Shown here one piece after another: positions 45,068-55,365 of a DNA stretch of 64,000 bases. Numbering within the stretch: the stretch's first letter is position 1; every line of letters begins with the position of its first letter. The translations under genes were made by a program, and so were the position numbers. Under the pieces are notes generated by a model. It was given only the letters and a program-made list of their open reading frames with translations. It searched no databases and was not told the DNA's origin. Source of the DNA: Phycisphaerae bacterium (GTDB taxonomy: Bacteria; Planctomycetota; Phycisphaerae; Phycisphaerales; Phycisphaeraceae); the NCBI GenBank assembly GCA_030426385.1, contig JAUHYI010000011.1, positions 1 through 64,000 on the forward strand, given 5' to 3'.

Positions 45068-45892
45068 ATGAAGAGCCTCATCGTTTCATTGTTTTTTGGA
45101 GTTTTAGTGTCGTCCCACATCGCGACCGCGGCACCGTTGATAGAGGATAGTTTTGAGGGCTACGGCTTGGGGGATCTCAACAACGCTCCGGGTTGGACCG
45201 CGAGCACTGACGTTGATGTGGTGAGTGGTGGGCTCAGTTACAGTAACGGCGATATCGCGATCACCGGCGGGGCACAGCATGTGTCCAGTAATGCCTTGTC
45301 GGCTGGATTAACGCCATTGGCCTCCCATACTTTCGCGGCGCAGTCCGGCGAAGTCTGGTTCAGCTTTACCCTTAACGCCACGACCAGCGGCAACAATCCG
45401 CGGTACTGGTTTTTCGTCAGTGACGATCCGAGCCTCACCACCGGACTCACCGGTGCCGTCGGCGATACCAACACCGGGTCGGACGGATTGTTCGCTGAGA
45501 TTCGTCGCGACAGTACACCCAACGCCGCAGGCCCCGAAGCGTTCACCGATGGACTGACCTACTTTCTTGTCGGCCGACTTTCTAAAGATGGCACCGTCGG
45601 CGGTTCACCGGCTAACGCATACGACCAGATGGACCTCTGGATCAATCCCAGTTCGGCCACGCTTGGCACACCGACTCGTTCGGCCCAGACAAGCACGGCC
45701 AGTTCTTTCATCGATGGCATCGATACATTCGGCCTGACCGCGCTCAGCTCTGCGGCGCTGCTTCAATGGGACAACCTGTTGGTCGGCACGACACAAGCGG
45801 ACGTTGTCGATGTTTACGTGAGTGTGCCCGAGCCTGCGTCTTTATTGCTGGCCTTGGCCGGTGCGACGCTGGTTGTTCGACGCAAGCGATAA
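45068..45892 (+). CDS. PEP-CTERM sorted exported protein
   Basis: A 274-residue protein, ATG at 45068 with GGAGG five bases upstream. Signal peptide MKSLIVSLFFGVLVSSHIATA, beta-rich body (about 24-240) of concanavalin type (EDSFEGYGLGDLNNAPGWTAS), and the tail [23 protein letters not shown] with the Pro-Glu-Pro, membrane and basic parts. It is the second member of the PEP-CTERM/pseudopilin pairs. It shares the start MKSL and overall plan with 24456-25199, but the bodies differ. First gene of block C, divergent from the AraC-type regulator. Confidence 0.9.
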   Translation: MKSLIVSLFFGVLVSSHIATAAPLIEDSFEGYGLGDLNNAPGWTASTDVDVVSGGLSYSNGDIAITGGAQHVSSNALSAGLTPLASHTFAAQSGEVWFSFTLNATTSGNNPRYWFFVSDDPSLTTGLTGAVGDTNTGSDGLFAEIRRDSTPNAAGPEAFTDGLTYFLVGRLSKDGTVGGSPANAYDQMDLWINPSSATLGTPTRSAQTSTASSFIDGIDTFGLTALSSAALLQWDNLLVGTTQADVVDVYVSVPEPASLLLALAGATLVVRRKR

Positions 45893-46055
45893 ATGTTAGA
45901 GCAGTCGGTGCCACGGGAGTTGTGCAAATAGATGTACGCCGTTGGTGTAAGCAAGCGATAGAGGTAAATGATAGACCCAGGCGGCATTAGATGGTCGGCC
46001 GTTGATCGCAAGCCATGGTTCGAAATGTAGTTCTTTTCCATGTGAGTTGTTATTG

Positions 46056-46838
46056 ATGTATACGCACACCCGATACATGTTGAACTCAACGAAAAAACGC
46101 ACCGGCTTTACGCTCATCGAGTTACTGGTGGTGATCTCGATCATCTCGGTGTTGATCTCGTTACTTCTGCCAGCGCTGGCTTCGGCCCGCAGAGCGGCAC
46201 AGTCTTTGGCATGCAGGAGCAACATGCGTCAGTTGGCTCTTGGCATTGAGATGTATGCGGGTGATCACGAACGCATGGCACCCGCCGCTTCGATGTCATT
46301 CCCTGCGCCGATTGTCTGGGGCGGGGGCTCGTTGGGCACAACAGGAAACAGTTACTCGGTGCCTTGGTGGTCCGTGTTGCTGGCTGGCGAATACTTCGGC
46401 AATGTGCATCTCGGTGCCACCGCCGCGTCGCCTGCCCAACAATCGTCTTCGGCTGAGGTGTCGTACTGCCCGTCACTCGTGCGCGAAAATCCCAACATAC
46501 CTTCGACCATATGGCATCGGGCCATGGGCATCGGCTACAACGCAGCGCCGAACAACGGCTTCTCGCGTCCGGTGGTTGCGACCTGGCCGCCGTCTTCGCG
46601 GATGTATGACTACACCGACGATTTCGAGCAACCGCCAACCAAAGTCGTTGTGTTGGGGGACAGCTATATGTCGTTTATCGGCACGTTCGATCACACCGCA
46701 GCGCAATCGCTGAATCCGCCATACCTCCGGCACCCAAACACCACCACAAACATTGTGTTTGCGGATGGACACGCAAGCTTGTCAAGTGACTTGCTCACCG
46801 ATGCGTTGCAATCAGGGCTGACCCTGTTCGCCTATTGA
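46056..46838 (+). CDS. Pseudopilin with C-terminal DG motif (DUF1559-like)
   Basis: About 260 residues. The prepilin motif is [20 protein letters not shown]. The start may be ATG 46056 or 46077; the second gives a short leader [10 protein letters not shown] that suits prepilin peptidase. [21 protein letters not shown] follows the helix, then a beta-rich region, and near the end [14 protein letters not shown]. It pairs with the PEP-CTERM gene upstream and is followed 79 bp later by the GH16 gene. Confidence 0.88.
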   Translation: MYTHTRYMLNSTKKRTGFTLIELLVVISIISVLISLLLPALASARRAAQSLACRSNMRQLALGIEMYAGDHERMAPAASMSFPAPIVWGGGSLGTTGNSYSVPWWSVLLAGEYFGNVHLGATAASPAQQSSSAEVSYCPSLVRENPNIPSTIWHRAMGIGYNAAPNNGFSRPVVATWPPSSRMYDYTDDFEQPPTKVVVLGDSYMSFIGTFDHTAAQSLNPPYLRHPNTTTNIVFADGHASLSSDLLTDALQSGLTLFAY

Positions 46839-46917
46839 TTCCCTGGTCGGCCACAGCATTCTCGACAGATGCCTACAACGATCCAACGTTTACATACACC
46901 CATTTTGGAGAATACCT

Positions 46918-48822
46918 ATGGAGTTCCTCCGGACTCATTCTTTGTGTTTTTATAAACTCGCTTTGGCGTTGATGACGATTTGCATCGTCGCCAATTTTTC
47001 TTTCGCGGAGAAAGCCGAAGATCATCGCGTGCTCTTGGGTTCGAGTCTCGATCCGACGACATTGACGATCAAGTCCAACGTGGAACGTCAGTCGCATGCG
47101 GTGGAAGATGGCGGGTTGGTCGTGACGATTGAACCGGGTAAGAAAGCCACGCCGACGTTGTACATCACCCCGCAAGAGGGGGTGTGGGATTTGTCTGAGT
47201 ACGGCCACATCGTCGCGATGATCACAAATCTTGATACGGAAAATCCACTGCGCATTTCGATGCGAGTTGATAACAAAGGTCACTGGCAGACCAAGCCATG
47301 GAACACGGAAATTATTCGTGTGTTACCAGGCAAGACCCAACCGTTGAAGGTCATTTTTGGTTACCACTACGGCTATCGTCCGGGGTTCAAGCTCGACCCA
47401 TCGGCGGTTGAGAAAGTCGCTTTGTTCATCGAGCATCCTGAAGAAAAATATCAATATCGCATCGAATCGATTGTGGCCGGCGGGGCAAAAGGTGAAACAC
47501 CCCAAATCAAACCCAAGAACGTTCAGATCAAGCCCAAGCATGGCGTGATGTTGGATGAGAGTATGTCCATCGATGACACGTTTTTACTCAGTGCAGCCAA
47601 TGGCACGGCCAAGGCGATCGATGACCATGTTCATGTGACATTCAAGGCCAGTGGCGACAAACGTGCCGCGGCGATTCGACCGAAGGTGGGGCGTTGGAAC
47701 CTGAATGAATATCTTGAAGTCGCGGTGACGGTGACCAACACAAGTGACAGTGAGATGACGCCGAGCACATGGCTGGATAGCAGCAAAGGCCCATCGGATG
47801 TGATCGTTGCGGACGGGCCGTTGTCGCCCGGTCAGTCCGCCACGATCGTCGTGCCGTTTCGCGGGGGAAAAGTCTGGCAAGGTCCGCAGTCATTCGAATC
47901 CAAACCATATCGAGGAACCGATGGCACCGTGTTGGCTAGCAATGCGGTCACTGGTGTGTTCGTCGCGCCTCATGCTGATGATGGAGCCGTCTCCTTGCGC
48001 ATCGATTCGGTTGTCGCGGCCATGCCCAAGGCAAAGCCGCTACCCGATTGGTTGGGAAAGCGACCGCCGGTGGAGGGTGACTGGGAAATGACTTTCGATG
48101 AGGAATTCGATTCATCACTCGATTCGTCGGTGTGGAATATCTATACCTCCAACTTTTGGGATAAGCGTTCGCATTTTTCGAAGAACAATGTGATCATCGA
48201 AGATGGTGTGGTCAAACTTCGCTTCGAGAAAAAGACCGGACATCACAACGACGATCCTGAAGGCAAGGTCACGAATTATGCGACCGGTTACCTGGGCACT
48301 TATGGCAATTGGGTGCAGCTGTATGGCTATTTCGAAGCACGGATGAAACTGCCCGATGCGCCGGGACTGTGGCCAGCATTCTGGTTGATGCCCGATCGCG
48401 GTGAAGAAGCAGGTCCACAATGGAAGCGGGCCGACACCGGCAATGGTGCGATGGAATTCGACATCATGGAACATCTGACTCGCTGGGGTCCCAACCGTTT
48501 TACTGTTGCGTACCACTGGGATGGCTATGGCAAAAACCACAAGGCCACCGGCACGCCGATTTATTTCCAGCCCGATGCTGACGGGTATGTCACGGTCGGT
48601 TTGTTGTGGCTTCCCGGACAAAGCGTCGTGTACACCAATGGCGAAGAAGTGGCTCGATGGGATACCGATCGAACGTCCAGCGTGCAGTCGTACATTATTT
48701 TCACGGCCGTGTCCGGGGGATGGGACAACGATCCGATCGACGATCAGGCACTGCCCAGTGATTTTGTGGTCGACTATGTTCGGGCGTGGCAACGCGTTGA
48801 TTTGAAGCAAGAATCCAAGTAG
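46918..48822 (+). CDS. Secreted GH16-family glycoside hydrolase
   Basis: 634 residues with a signal peptide (about 1-30, LALMTICIVANFSFA) and GGAG seven bases before the ATG. Two beta-sandwich modules, probably carbohydrate-binding (about 35-190 and 200-375), precede a GH16 jelly roll (about 380-630). The catalytic motif ExDxxE is intact: Glu513, Asp515 and Glu518 in MEFDIMEH. Trp-rich cleft motifs (GLWPAFWLMPD) and VDYVRAWQR at the end are typical. GH16 enzymes cut beta-1,3/1,4 glucans or galactans such as agar, porphyran and carrageenan. Its neighbours include a sulfatase, so a sulfated algal galactan is plausible. Confidence 0.9.
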   Translation: MEFLRTHSLCFYKLALALMTICIVANFSFAEKAEDHRVLLGSSLDPTTLTIKSNVERQSHAVEDGGLVVTIEPGKKATPTLYITPQEGVWDLSEYGHIVAMITNLDTENPLRISMRVDNKGHWQTKPWNTEIIRVLPGKTQPLKVIFGYHYGYRPGFKLDPSAVEKVALFIEHPEEKYQYRIESIVAGGAKGETPQIKPKNVQIKPKHGVMLDESMSIDDTFLLSAANGTAKAIDDHVHVTFKASGDKRAAAIRPKVGRWNLNEYLEVAVTVTNTSDSEMTPSTWLDSSKGPSDVIVADGPLSPGQSATIVVPFRGGKVWQGPQSFESKPYRGTDGTVLASNAVTGVFVAPHADDGAVSLRIDSVVAAMPKAKPLPDWLGKRPPVEGDWEMTFDEEFDSSLDSSVWNIYTSNFWDKRSHFSKNNVIIEDGVVKLRFEKKTGHHNDDPEGKVTNYATGYLGTYGNWVQLYGYFEARMKLPDAPGLWPAFWLMPDRGEEAGPQWKRADTGNGAMEFDIMEHLTRWGPNRFTVAYHWDGYGKNHKATGTPIYFQPDADGYVTVGLLWLPGQSVVYTNGEEVARWDTDRTSSVQSYIIFTAVSGGWDNDPIDDQALPSDFVVDYVRAWQRVDLKQESK

Positions 48823-48942
48823 TAACACGCCGCCGATACATGCAATCGCAATCGTAATGTTGGCGTGCATGATCGAATGCGGTTTGCGTCAGGTGTTCAC
48901 CAGTAAGTCAAAGTTTTCGAAACGTGTGAGGATTGAAACGAT

Positions 48943-51876
48943 ATGAACCAAGGCATGCAAGCTCCTGTGATCAATCGAGTCGACTGGTTTATAGCCGGCG
49001 GGTGTTCGGCGGGCGTGACGGCGGCGCTGGCGCTGGCTCGGTCTGGTCGGTCGGTCATGCTCGCGGCTCCACGCAGTTATGTCGGCGAAGATATCGCAGG
49101 CACGTTTCGCTTTTGGGATCGTGCGGATGCTGATCATGATGTGCCGTTAGCCGTCAAACTTTTCGCATCATCCGAACCACCAACACCGATGCGCGTGAAA
49201 CTTTTGTTGGAAGAGGCGCTGTTGAATGCGGGCGTGCAATTGCTGTTGACCACATCACCGGCCGGCGTGGTCTGTAATGCTGCCGGCCATTCTTGCGGGG
49301 TGGTGATTGCCAATCGTGCGGGGCGCCAGGTCGTGTTGGCTGGCGGATTGATCGACGCATCGGTGGACGGCTCGTTGAGTCGCATTGCTGGTCATGATGT
49401 TTTTCGGCCTAGCGGCGTGCATGAGGTGACCCATGTCACACTCTGCCACGATCACGGTACCGATGCGGACGGAATCAATGTGGAACACCTGCCGGGCTAT
49501 CGCGGTTCGATCGGCGATACGCAATATGAACTGTCTGCCCGGCGATATCGGTTGGCGGTTGATTTCGGCGACGGTTCGCCTGATGCTTTTGTCCGTGCCC
49601 AGGCCGAAGTAACTCGCCGATGCTGGGTGCCTCAGCAATATCTGCATCAGGAACAGATCGAGTTCGCGGATTCGATGGACGGCCATGACACAGAAAGCGC
49701 CAACACGCCGATTGACCGTTTTGAATTGGAGCCGGGATTGTTCACACTCAGCCCCTATGGCGCAACCCCGCCGTCGATCACCCATGCGATGCGTCGCCCG
49801 GTTGTCTCGCTCGATGTCGGCCATCGTTTAGGTATGGCGTGCGCATTAAAAGAACAACTGCCGCCTGCGCAAGTTGCTGGCTTGCGCGTTCGCTGTGCCG
49901 ATCAGCGGCCCATCGAACAGGGCGAGATTCGGACGCTGGCCTACGCGCTTCGATCGTCAGCGGTTACCGATGAACACCTGTGGCTCGACGATCATGAGAT
50001 TCCACGATTGGCCAAGTATGACGTGATCGTTCTGGGCGGTGGCACAGCCGGTGCTCCGGCAGCCATCGCCGCGGCACAAGCGGGTGCGTCGGTCGGGTTG
50101 ATCGAGAACGGCCCCGCGCTCGGCGGTGTCGGAACTCTCGGGCAGATTACGCAGTATTGGTTCGGCAACCGTGTGGGATTCACCGAAACGATTGATGAAG
50201 GTGTACGCCGGATGGAATTCCGCGAGTACTATAAAAATGCCAAAGCGCGTTGGTCGGTCTCGGCTAAGCAAGCATGGTATCACCAACGTTGTCACGAACT
50301 GGGCGTGGCGGTTTGGCTCAGCGCCCAAGGCGTCGGCGTGTGGGTCGAAGGTGACCGCGTGCGCGGGGTGGTAGTCGCCGGTCCGCAAGGTTATGGGTTG
50401 ATCGAGGCCAACGCCGTCGTGGACAGCACCGGTTGCGCAGACCTGCCTGCCGCAGCGGGAGCCAGCACAGTAACCATCGGCGCTGAACACGCTGCCGTGC
50501 AAGGCACGGGACTGGCCGGTTTGGCGCCCTCGTGTGAATACAACAATTCGGATCACAACTTCTGCGACGATACCGATGTCGCCGACGCCACCACATTCTT
50601 TGCCAGTTCACGGCGCAAGTTTGCCGGTCATTTCGACATCGGCCAACTCGTGGACTCTCGCGAACGTAGGCAGATTGTCGGCCAATACACACTTGATCCG
50701 GTTGATCTTCTTTTTGATCGACGTTTCCCCGATACGATCTGTGTCGCTCGGAGTAATTTCGATTCGCATGGCTATACCATTCACCCGGTGTTCATGCTCA
50801 AGGCCCCGGACAAGTCGCCGCTATGGGCTGATGTTCCGTTTCGTTGTCTCGTGCCGAAGGGGCTGCGTGGCGTGTTGGTCACCGGGTTGGCAGTGAGTGC
50901 GCATCGCGATGCGTTGCCAGTAATTCGCATGCAGGCTGACGTGCAGAATCAAGGTTATGCGGCGGGTTATGCTGCGGCGATGGCTTGTCGGGATGGCGTT
51001 GATGTAACACAGATCGATGTTCGTGAGTTGCAAAAACATCTTGTCGAAATCGGATCATTGCCGAAACGTGTGCTGACGGATAAGGATTCATTTCCTGTTG
51101 ATCAGGCGACTCTGGAACACGCGGTGCGCGAAGGACTCGACGAACCGGCAGGACTCGCATTGATGCTTTCGGACCCGCAACGCTCTCGGCCGATGTTACG
51201 AGCGGCGTTTGATGAACAAACCGACCGCGATGTATGCAACCGGTGTGCGTTAATTCTGGCATACATGGATGACGCCTACGGTGAATCGGCGTTGCGCGAT
51301 CATCTGTCAGAACAGGCATGGGATCAAGGCTGGAACTATACAGGCATGGGGCAATTCGGCGAATCACTTTCGGAAATTGACGTCATGGTGATTGCATTGG
51401 GTCGTGTTGGTGGGCATGACGCATGGCCGGTGTTGCTTGACTTAACGGATCAGTTACGTGAGCGGGCTGAACAGCGCGGCGAACTACCGGAATTCTCACA
51501 CTGCCGCGCGTTGGCGATCGCTTTCGAAAGTTTGATGTCGCGACATGGGCATCACGATGCGGCGGCTGCGCTTGATCAGTTTTTGTCGCTGCCCGGGGCT
51601 AGTGGGCACGCGCACACGACACATGCCCATGCTGTGGCGGCACTGACCGATGATCCTAATGAAACCCAAGTGCGCAACCGATCGCTGCGTGAACTTTACC
51701 TTGCTCGGGCGATCTACCGTTGTGGTGATCACAACGACGTCGGTCGACGCACGCTCGAGGCTTATGCCCGCGATCTGCGTGGCCATTTTGCACGCCACGC
51801 CCGCGCGAATCTTGACCGATTGTCGATTTCATCAGCTCAATCAACCGATTCGATTCCCGTTGCGGTGGTGAGTTAA
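48943..51876 (+). CDS. Double FAD-dependent oxidoreductase (FAD_oxidored-like) of 977 residues
   Basis: Two Rossmann-type dinucleotide folds in one chain. The first (about 10-340) starts VDWFIAGGCSAGVTAALALARSGRSVMLA and has a weakened GxGxxG. The second (about 350-700) starts YDVIVLGGGTAGAPAAIAAAQAGASVGLIENGPALGGVGT, a good FAD motif of the FAD_oxidored family. A helical C-terminal region (about 740-960) looks like repeat helices. Cytoplasmic by appearance. Members are often found in planctomycete and Bacteroidetes sugar loci, with unknown substrates. The N-terminal half may be a degenerate copy. It lies between the GH16 and GH106-like genes, co-directional. Confidence 0.75.
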   Translation: MNQGMQAPVINRVDWFIAGGCSAGVTAALALARSGRSVMLAAPRSYVGEDIAGTFRFWDRADADHDVPLAVKLFASSEPPTPMRVKLLLEEALLNAGVQLLLTTSPAGVVCNAAGHSCGVVIANRAGRQVVLAGGLIDASVDGSLSRIAGHDVFRPSGVHEVTHVTLCHDHGTDADGINVEHLPGYRGSIGDTQYELSARRYRLAVDFGDGSPDAFVRAQAEVTRRCWVPQQYLHQEQIEFADSMDGHDTESANTPIDRFELEPGLFTLSPYGATPPSITHAMRRPVVSLDVGHRLGMACALKEQLPPAQVAGLRVRCADQRPIEQGEIRTLAYALRSSAVTDEHLWLDDHEIPRLAKYDVIVLGGGTAGAPAAIAAAQAGASVGLIENGPALGGVGTLGQITQYWFGNRVGFTETIDEGVRRMEFREYYKNAKARWSVSAKQAWYHQRCHELGVAVWLSAQGVGVWVEGDRVRGVVVAGPQGYGLIEANAVVDSTGCADLPAAAGASTVTIGAEHAAVQGTGLAGLAPSCEYNNSDHNFCDDTDVADATTFFASSRRKFAGHFDIGQLVDSRERRQIVGQYTLDPVDLLFDRRFPDTICVARSNFDSHGYTIHPVFMLKAPDKSPLWADVPFRCLVPKGLRGVLVTGLAVSAHRDALPVIRMQADVQNQGYAAGYAAAMACRDGVDVTQIDVRELQKHLVEIGSLPKRVLTDKDSFPVDQATLEHAVREGLDEPAGLALMLSDPQRSRPMLRAAFDEQTDRDVCNRCALILAYMDDAYGESALRDHLSEQAWDQGWNYTGMGQFGESLSEIDVMVIALGRVGGHDAWPVLLDLTDQLRERAEQRGELPEFSHCRALAIAFESLMSRHGHHDAAAALDQFLSLPGASGHAHTTHAHAVAALTDDPNETQVRNRSLRELYLARAIYRCGDHNDVGRRTLEAYARDLRGHFARHARANLDRLSISSAQSTDSIPVAVVS

Positions 51877-51908
51877 GTTGCGATACCTTGTCTTTTGATT
51901 TGAACACC

Positions 51909-53876
51909 ATGACGTCTTTGCCCATTGGGTTCACTGATCCGCCGCGTGATTACAGTCTCACGCCGTTCTGGTTTTGGAATGATGATCTGGATGCGGACGA
52001 GATCCGCCGACAGATCGACGACTTCCACGATCACGGGGTCTATGCGTTTGTGATTCATCCCCGCGTGGGTTTGCCCCGTTCGCTGTCGTTCATGAGCGAG
52101 TCGCTGTTGGAATACATGCGAATCGCTGTGGAGTATGCCGAGGCATGCGGCATGTGGGTCATTCTCTATGACGAGGGCATGTATCCCAGTGGCGCTGCCG
52201 GTGGTTTGGTTGTTGCGGCGGACCCGGCGTATGCATGTCGTGGACTGGTCAAGGTGCCGTGGGACGATGAGCGTGTTGCTTTGGATTCAACGCATCAGTT
52301 GATCACCACCTTTGAACAGGGCGATCGTCTGTTTGCCATCATCGATCAGCCGATTGATTCATGGATACGTGGTCTGCATTACCTTGACCACGATGCGCCG
52401 CGCGAACCGGGCGGCGAATGTCGTTTTGATCCCGATCAAATCGTCGGCCCACCGATCACGGCCGAGCATCATCCACCGGCCGCCGACTTGCTCAACCCTG
52501 ATGCCGTCGCTGCGTTCATTCGCATCGTGTACGACGGTTATGCTCATGCACTGGGTGATTATTTTGGCTCGACCATTCGTGCAATTTTCACGGATGAGCC
52601 GATGGTGCTGGGACGCGGTAATTCGTATTGCGCCCGCCCCGGCAATCGTGAATCATTGGAGCATGTCCATCGTTGGTTCGGCCGAGACATCACTCACGAG
52701 CTACCCTTACTCTGGCAGGACACGCCGGTGGCTCAGCAATTCGCCGAGCAATACGATCGCGCGATCAAAGCCCGACTCGAAAAAACTTACTATCAACCAC
52801 TGCATGACTGGTGCCAGGCGCATGGCGTGAACCTGACTGGCCACCCGCACCATCCCGATGATCTGGGGCTTGAACAATACTTCCATTGGCCGGGACAGGA
52901 TGTGATCTGGCATGAGATAAAACCGGGACCATCTGCCACACGCGGTCGACCGTCTACCCAAGCCAAAGTTGCCGCGTCAGCCAAGGCGCATCACAACCGA
53001 TCTCGTAACGCCAACGAGTACATGGGCGCATACGGGCACAAGGTCAGCATTGAACAACTCGATTGGATCACGCATTGGCTTTTAGTACGCGGTTGCGATT
53101 TGCTGATCCCTCATGCTTTTTTTTATTCCATACGCGGGCCTCGCATTGATGAGTGTCCACCGCAACTCGGACCGCACGGAAAGTTCTGGGAAAACTTCAA
53201 GCCCTATGCTGATGCTTGCCGCAGGTTGTGCTGGTTGAATGGTACGGGACAGCCGATTGTGCGCGTCGCGGTGCTGGCGCTGAGCGATCGTTGTCCGTTC
53301 GATGTGGCGGAAGCGCTCTTCGAACGACAGATTGATTTTCATTACCTGGCAGTCGACCTACTCGCCAACGCAGTGGTCGATGAGCAGGGGATCAGCATCA
53401 ACGGCTTCCAATATGAGGCGGTTATCCTCGATGATCTTTATGATCTTGGTGAGTCGATTGAGTTGGATGAAAGACTTCACCGCTTGGTCGCCGCGGGCCG
53501 AATGATTACATGGAAACCGGCGCCGCGCGATAGGTCTGTCTCGCTTGGTCACGTTTGCGAAGACTCTAAACAACTTGCCTCAACCCTTCGGCAATTAGGA
53601 CTTAGTGACGTTGTATGTGACCCGATAGCGCCGGGCCTGCGTGTTCGCCATGTTGAGATCAAACGTGATGGTAGTAACCACGCTGGTCATTGGTACATGA
53701 TCTGGAACGAGAGCCAATCCGCGCTTGATACGAAACTCATGTTGTCAGCCACTGGTGATTTCATGGTGATTGATCCGCGAACGCTTGACGCGAGAGATTT
53801 CGATCCACATCAACCGATCTGTTTCTTGCCCGGACAGATGAAGTTGCTGTATACAAGCGGTGATTCATGGCGATAA
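51909..53876 (+). CDS. GH106-like (rhamnosidase-type) glycoside hydrolase
   Basis: 655 residues from ATG 51909 (a TTG seven codons earlier is possible). The opening FTDPPRDYSLTPFWFWNDDLDADEIRRQIDDFHDHGVYAFVIHPRVGLP is the signature of the large group related to GH106 alpha-L-rhamnosidases. ILYDEGMYPSGAAGG and IRAIFTDEPMVLGRG carry likely catalytic acids. No signal peptide. Compared with full-size relatives of 900-1100 residues it lacks much of the C-terminal beta region, though it ends cleanly. It probably cuts an oligosaccharide in the cytoplasm. The sulfatase gene starts 31 bp after its stop. Confidence 0.65.
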   Translation: MTSLPIGFTDPPRDYSLTPFWFWNDDLDADEIRRQIDDFHDHGVYAFVIHPRVGLPRSLSFMSESLLEYMRIAVEYAEACGMWVILYDEGMYPSGAAGGLVVAADPAYACRGLVKVPWDDERVALDSTHQLITTFEQGDRLFAIIDQPIDSWIRGLHYLDHDAPREPGGECRFDPDQIVGPPITAEHHPPAADLLNPDAVAAFIRIVYDGYAHALGDYFGSTIRAIFTDEPMVLGRGNSYCARPGNRESLEHVHRWFGRDITHELPLLWQDTPVAQQFAEQYDRAIKARLEKTYYQPLHDWCQAHGVNLTGHPHHPDDLGLEQYFHWPGQDVIWHEIKPGPSATRGRPSTQAKVAASAKAHHNRSRNANEYMGAYGHKVSIEQLDWITHWLLVRGCDLLIPHAFFYSIRGPRIDECPPQLGPHGKFWENFKPYADACRRLCWLNGTGQPIVRVAVLALSDRCPFDVAEALFERQIDFHYLAVDLLANAVVDEQGISINGFQYEAVILDDLYDLGESIELDERLHRLVAAGRMITWKPAPRDRSVSLGHVCEDSKQLASTLRQLGLSDVVCDPIAPGLRVRHVEIKRDGSNHAGHWYMIWNESQSALDTKLMLSATGDFMVIDPRTLDARDFDPHQPICFLPGQMKLLYTSGDSWR

Positions 53877-53906
53877 TGAGTGGGGTCAGATAGGATCGAA
53901 ATATTG

Positions 53907-55340
53907 ATGGTTGATGCGAATCGTCCGAACATTCTTTTGATTACCACGGATCAGCAACGCTTTGATGCGATGCGGCTGAACAAGCCTGATTCGCCTTTGT
54001 GTACTGCGAACATGGATGCTCTGGCCCGCGGTGGTGTGAATTTTACACGCGCTTATAGCACGTGTCCGGTCTGCATTCCAGCCCGTCGGTCGCTGTTGAC
54101 CGGGTTGCATCCGACAACGCACGGACTGATGGGTTACCGCGACGGCTTGGAATGGGACCCGCCGTTTACTGTGCCGCAACTACTGGGCCGATCGGGATAC
54201 CAGACACAATTGATCGGTAAGCTCCACCTCTATCCGCAACGCAAACGCTATGGCTTTGATCATATGATCCGCAGTGAATCGCCAGCGACACGACCTGAAT
54301 CTCAATTGATGCCCGTCAACGATTACGCGGAGTGGTTGCAAAAACAAGGGGTGGTTGGCGAAGTAGAAAACCATGGCGTCAATGGCAACTCACGCCTCGC
54401 CAGACCACACCCGCTCGCGGAATCTTATCACCACACGTCATGGTTGACCGATCAGGCGATCGACTTCCTCACGCGTCGACGTGACCCTTCATGTCCGTGG
54501 TTTTTGCATCTATCCTATTGGGCACCACACCCACCGCTCGTTCCACCCCAAGCGTATTGGGATCGTTACTGCAATTTGGACCTGTCGCCCAGTATCGGGC
54601 AATGGGCGTCGGAACTTCGCGGCGACGGACTCGGCTTGGCGCCCGATGCCATGAAAGGTCCGTTTGATCCCGAAGAAATTCGTCGCGCAATCGCTGGATA
54701 TTTCGGACTGATTCATCATATTGATGATCGGATTAATGCGCTACTGGAACGGTACTTTGTGTATGGCAGTGAGCGTGCTCATGAGCCAACGTTGATCCTG
54801 TTCACATCCGACCATGGCGAGATGTTGGGTGATCATCACTTGTTCCGCAAGTCATTGCCATACGAAGCCTCCGCGCACGTCCCTTTGTTTTTATCGCATC
54901 GCAATATGGGGTTAGCCACAGGTGTTACGAATGATGCGCTCGTTGGGCTTGAGGATGTGGCTGCGACATGTCTGGATGCCGGTGGAGTAAATTTGCCGAA
55001 GGAACTCGCTGGGGCATTGGAAGGTAAGTCGCTCATGCCCGCGCTGCGTGGTGATGCATTGAGTACACGCGACTGGCTATTCGGGCAATGCGAGGCGATG
55101 GGAGGCTTGAGCCATGTGTACGCGGTGCATGGCCCATTGAAATATGTCTATTTCACCCAATCACACAAAGAGCAGTTGTTCAACGTGATCGATGACCCCA
55201 GCGAAATGCGTGATCTTTCAGAAAATACGGATTTACTCGAGTCTTTTCGCGATGCGGTGTCCGAGTACATGACCCAAACCGGTCAGCAAAAATTCGAACG
55301 CCAGGCCTTAAAACCTTGCTGCAATCGTTCGCCCTGGTGA
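53907..55340 (+). CDS. Sulfatase (formylglycine-dependent, Cys-type)
   Basis: 477 residues from ATG 53907; an in-frame GTG nine codons earlier is less likely. The N-terminus RPNILLITTDQQRFDAM supplies the metal Asp. The Cys-type sulfatase signature CIPARRSLLTG puts the residue converted to formylglycine at Cys56 (CxPxR, 56-60). LFTSDHGEMLGDHHLFRKS and LIGKLHLYPQRK are further active-site elements. No signal peptide is visible, so it may act on imported sulfated sugars. It needs a maturase (FGE or anSME), which is not in the window. Last gene of block C; converges with 55366-57579. Confidence 0.92.
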   Translation: MVDANRPNILLITTDQQRFDAMRLNKPDSPLCTANMDALARGGVNFTRAYSTCPVCIPARRSLLTGLHPTTHGLMGYRDGLEWDPPFTVPQLLGRSGYQTQLIGKLHLYPQRKRYGFDHMIRSESPATRPESQLMPVNDYAEWLQKQGVVGEVENHGVNGNSRLARPHPLAESYHHTSWLTDQAIDFLTRRRDPSCPWFLHLSYWAPHPPLVPPQAYWDRYCNLDLSPSIGQWASELRGDGLGLAPDAMKGPFDPEEIRRAIAGYFGLIHHIDDRINALLERYFVYGSERAHEPTLILFTSDHGEMLGDHHLFRKSLPYEASAHVPLFLSHRNMGLATGVTNDALVGLEDVAATCLDAGGVNLPKELAGALEGKSLMPALRGDALSTRDWLFGQCEAMGGLSHVYAVHGPLKYVYFTQSHKEQLFNVIDDPSEMRDLSENTDLLESFRDAVSEYMTQTGQQKFERQALKPCCNRSPW

Positions 55341-55365
55341 TGTTCATTGCGTGTGATGCACCGAA

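Noticed and set aside
48943-51876. Two separate genes fused by a sequencing error
   Set aside because: The frame is continuous with no internal stop, and the linker between the two folds is of normal composition.
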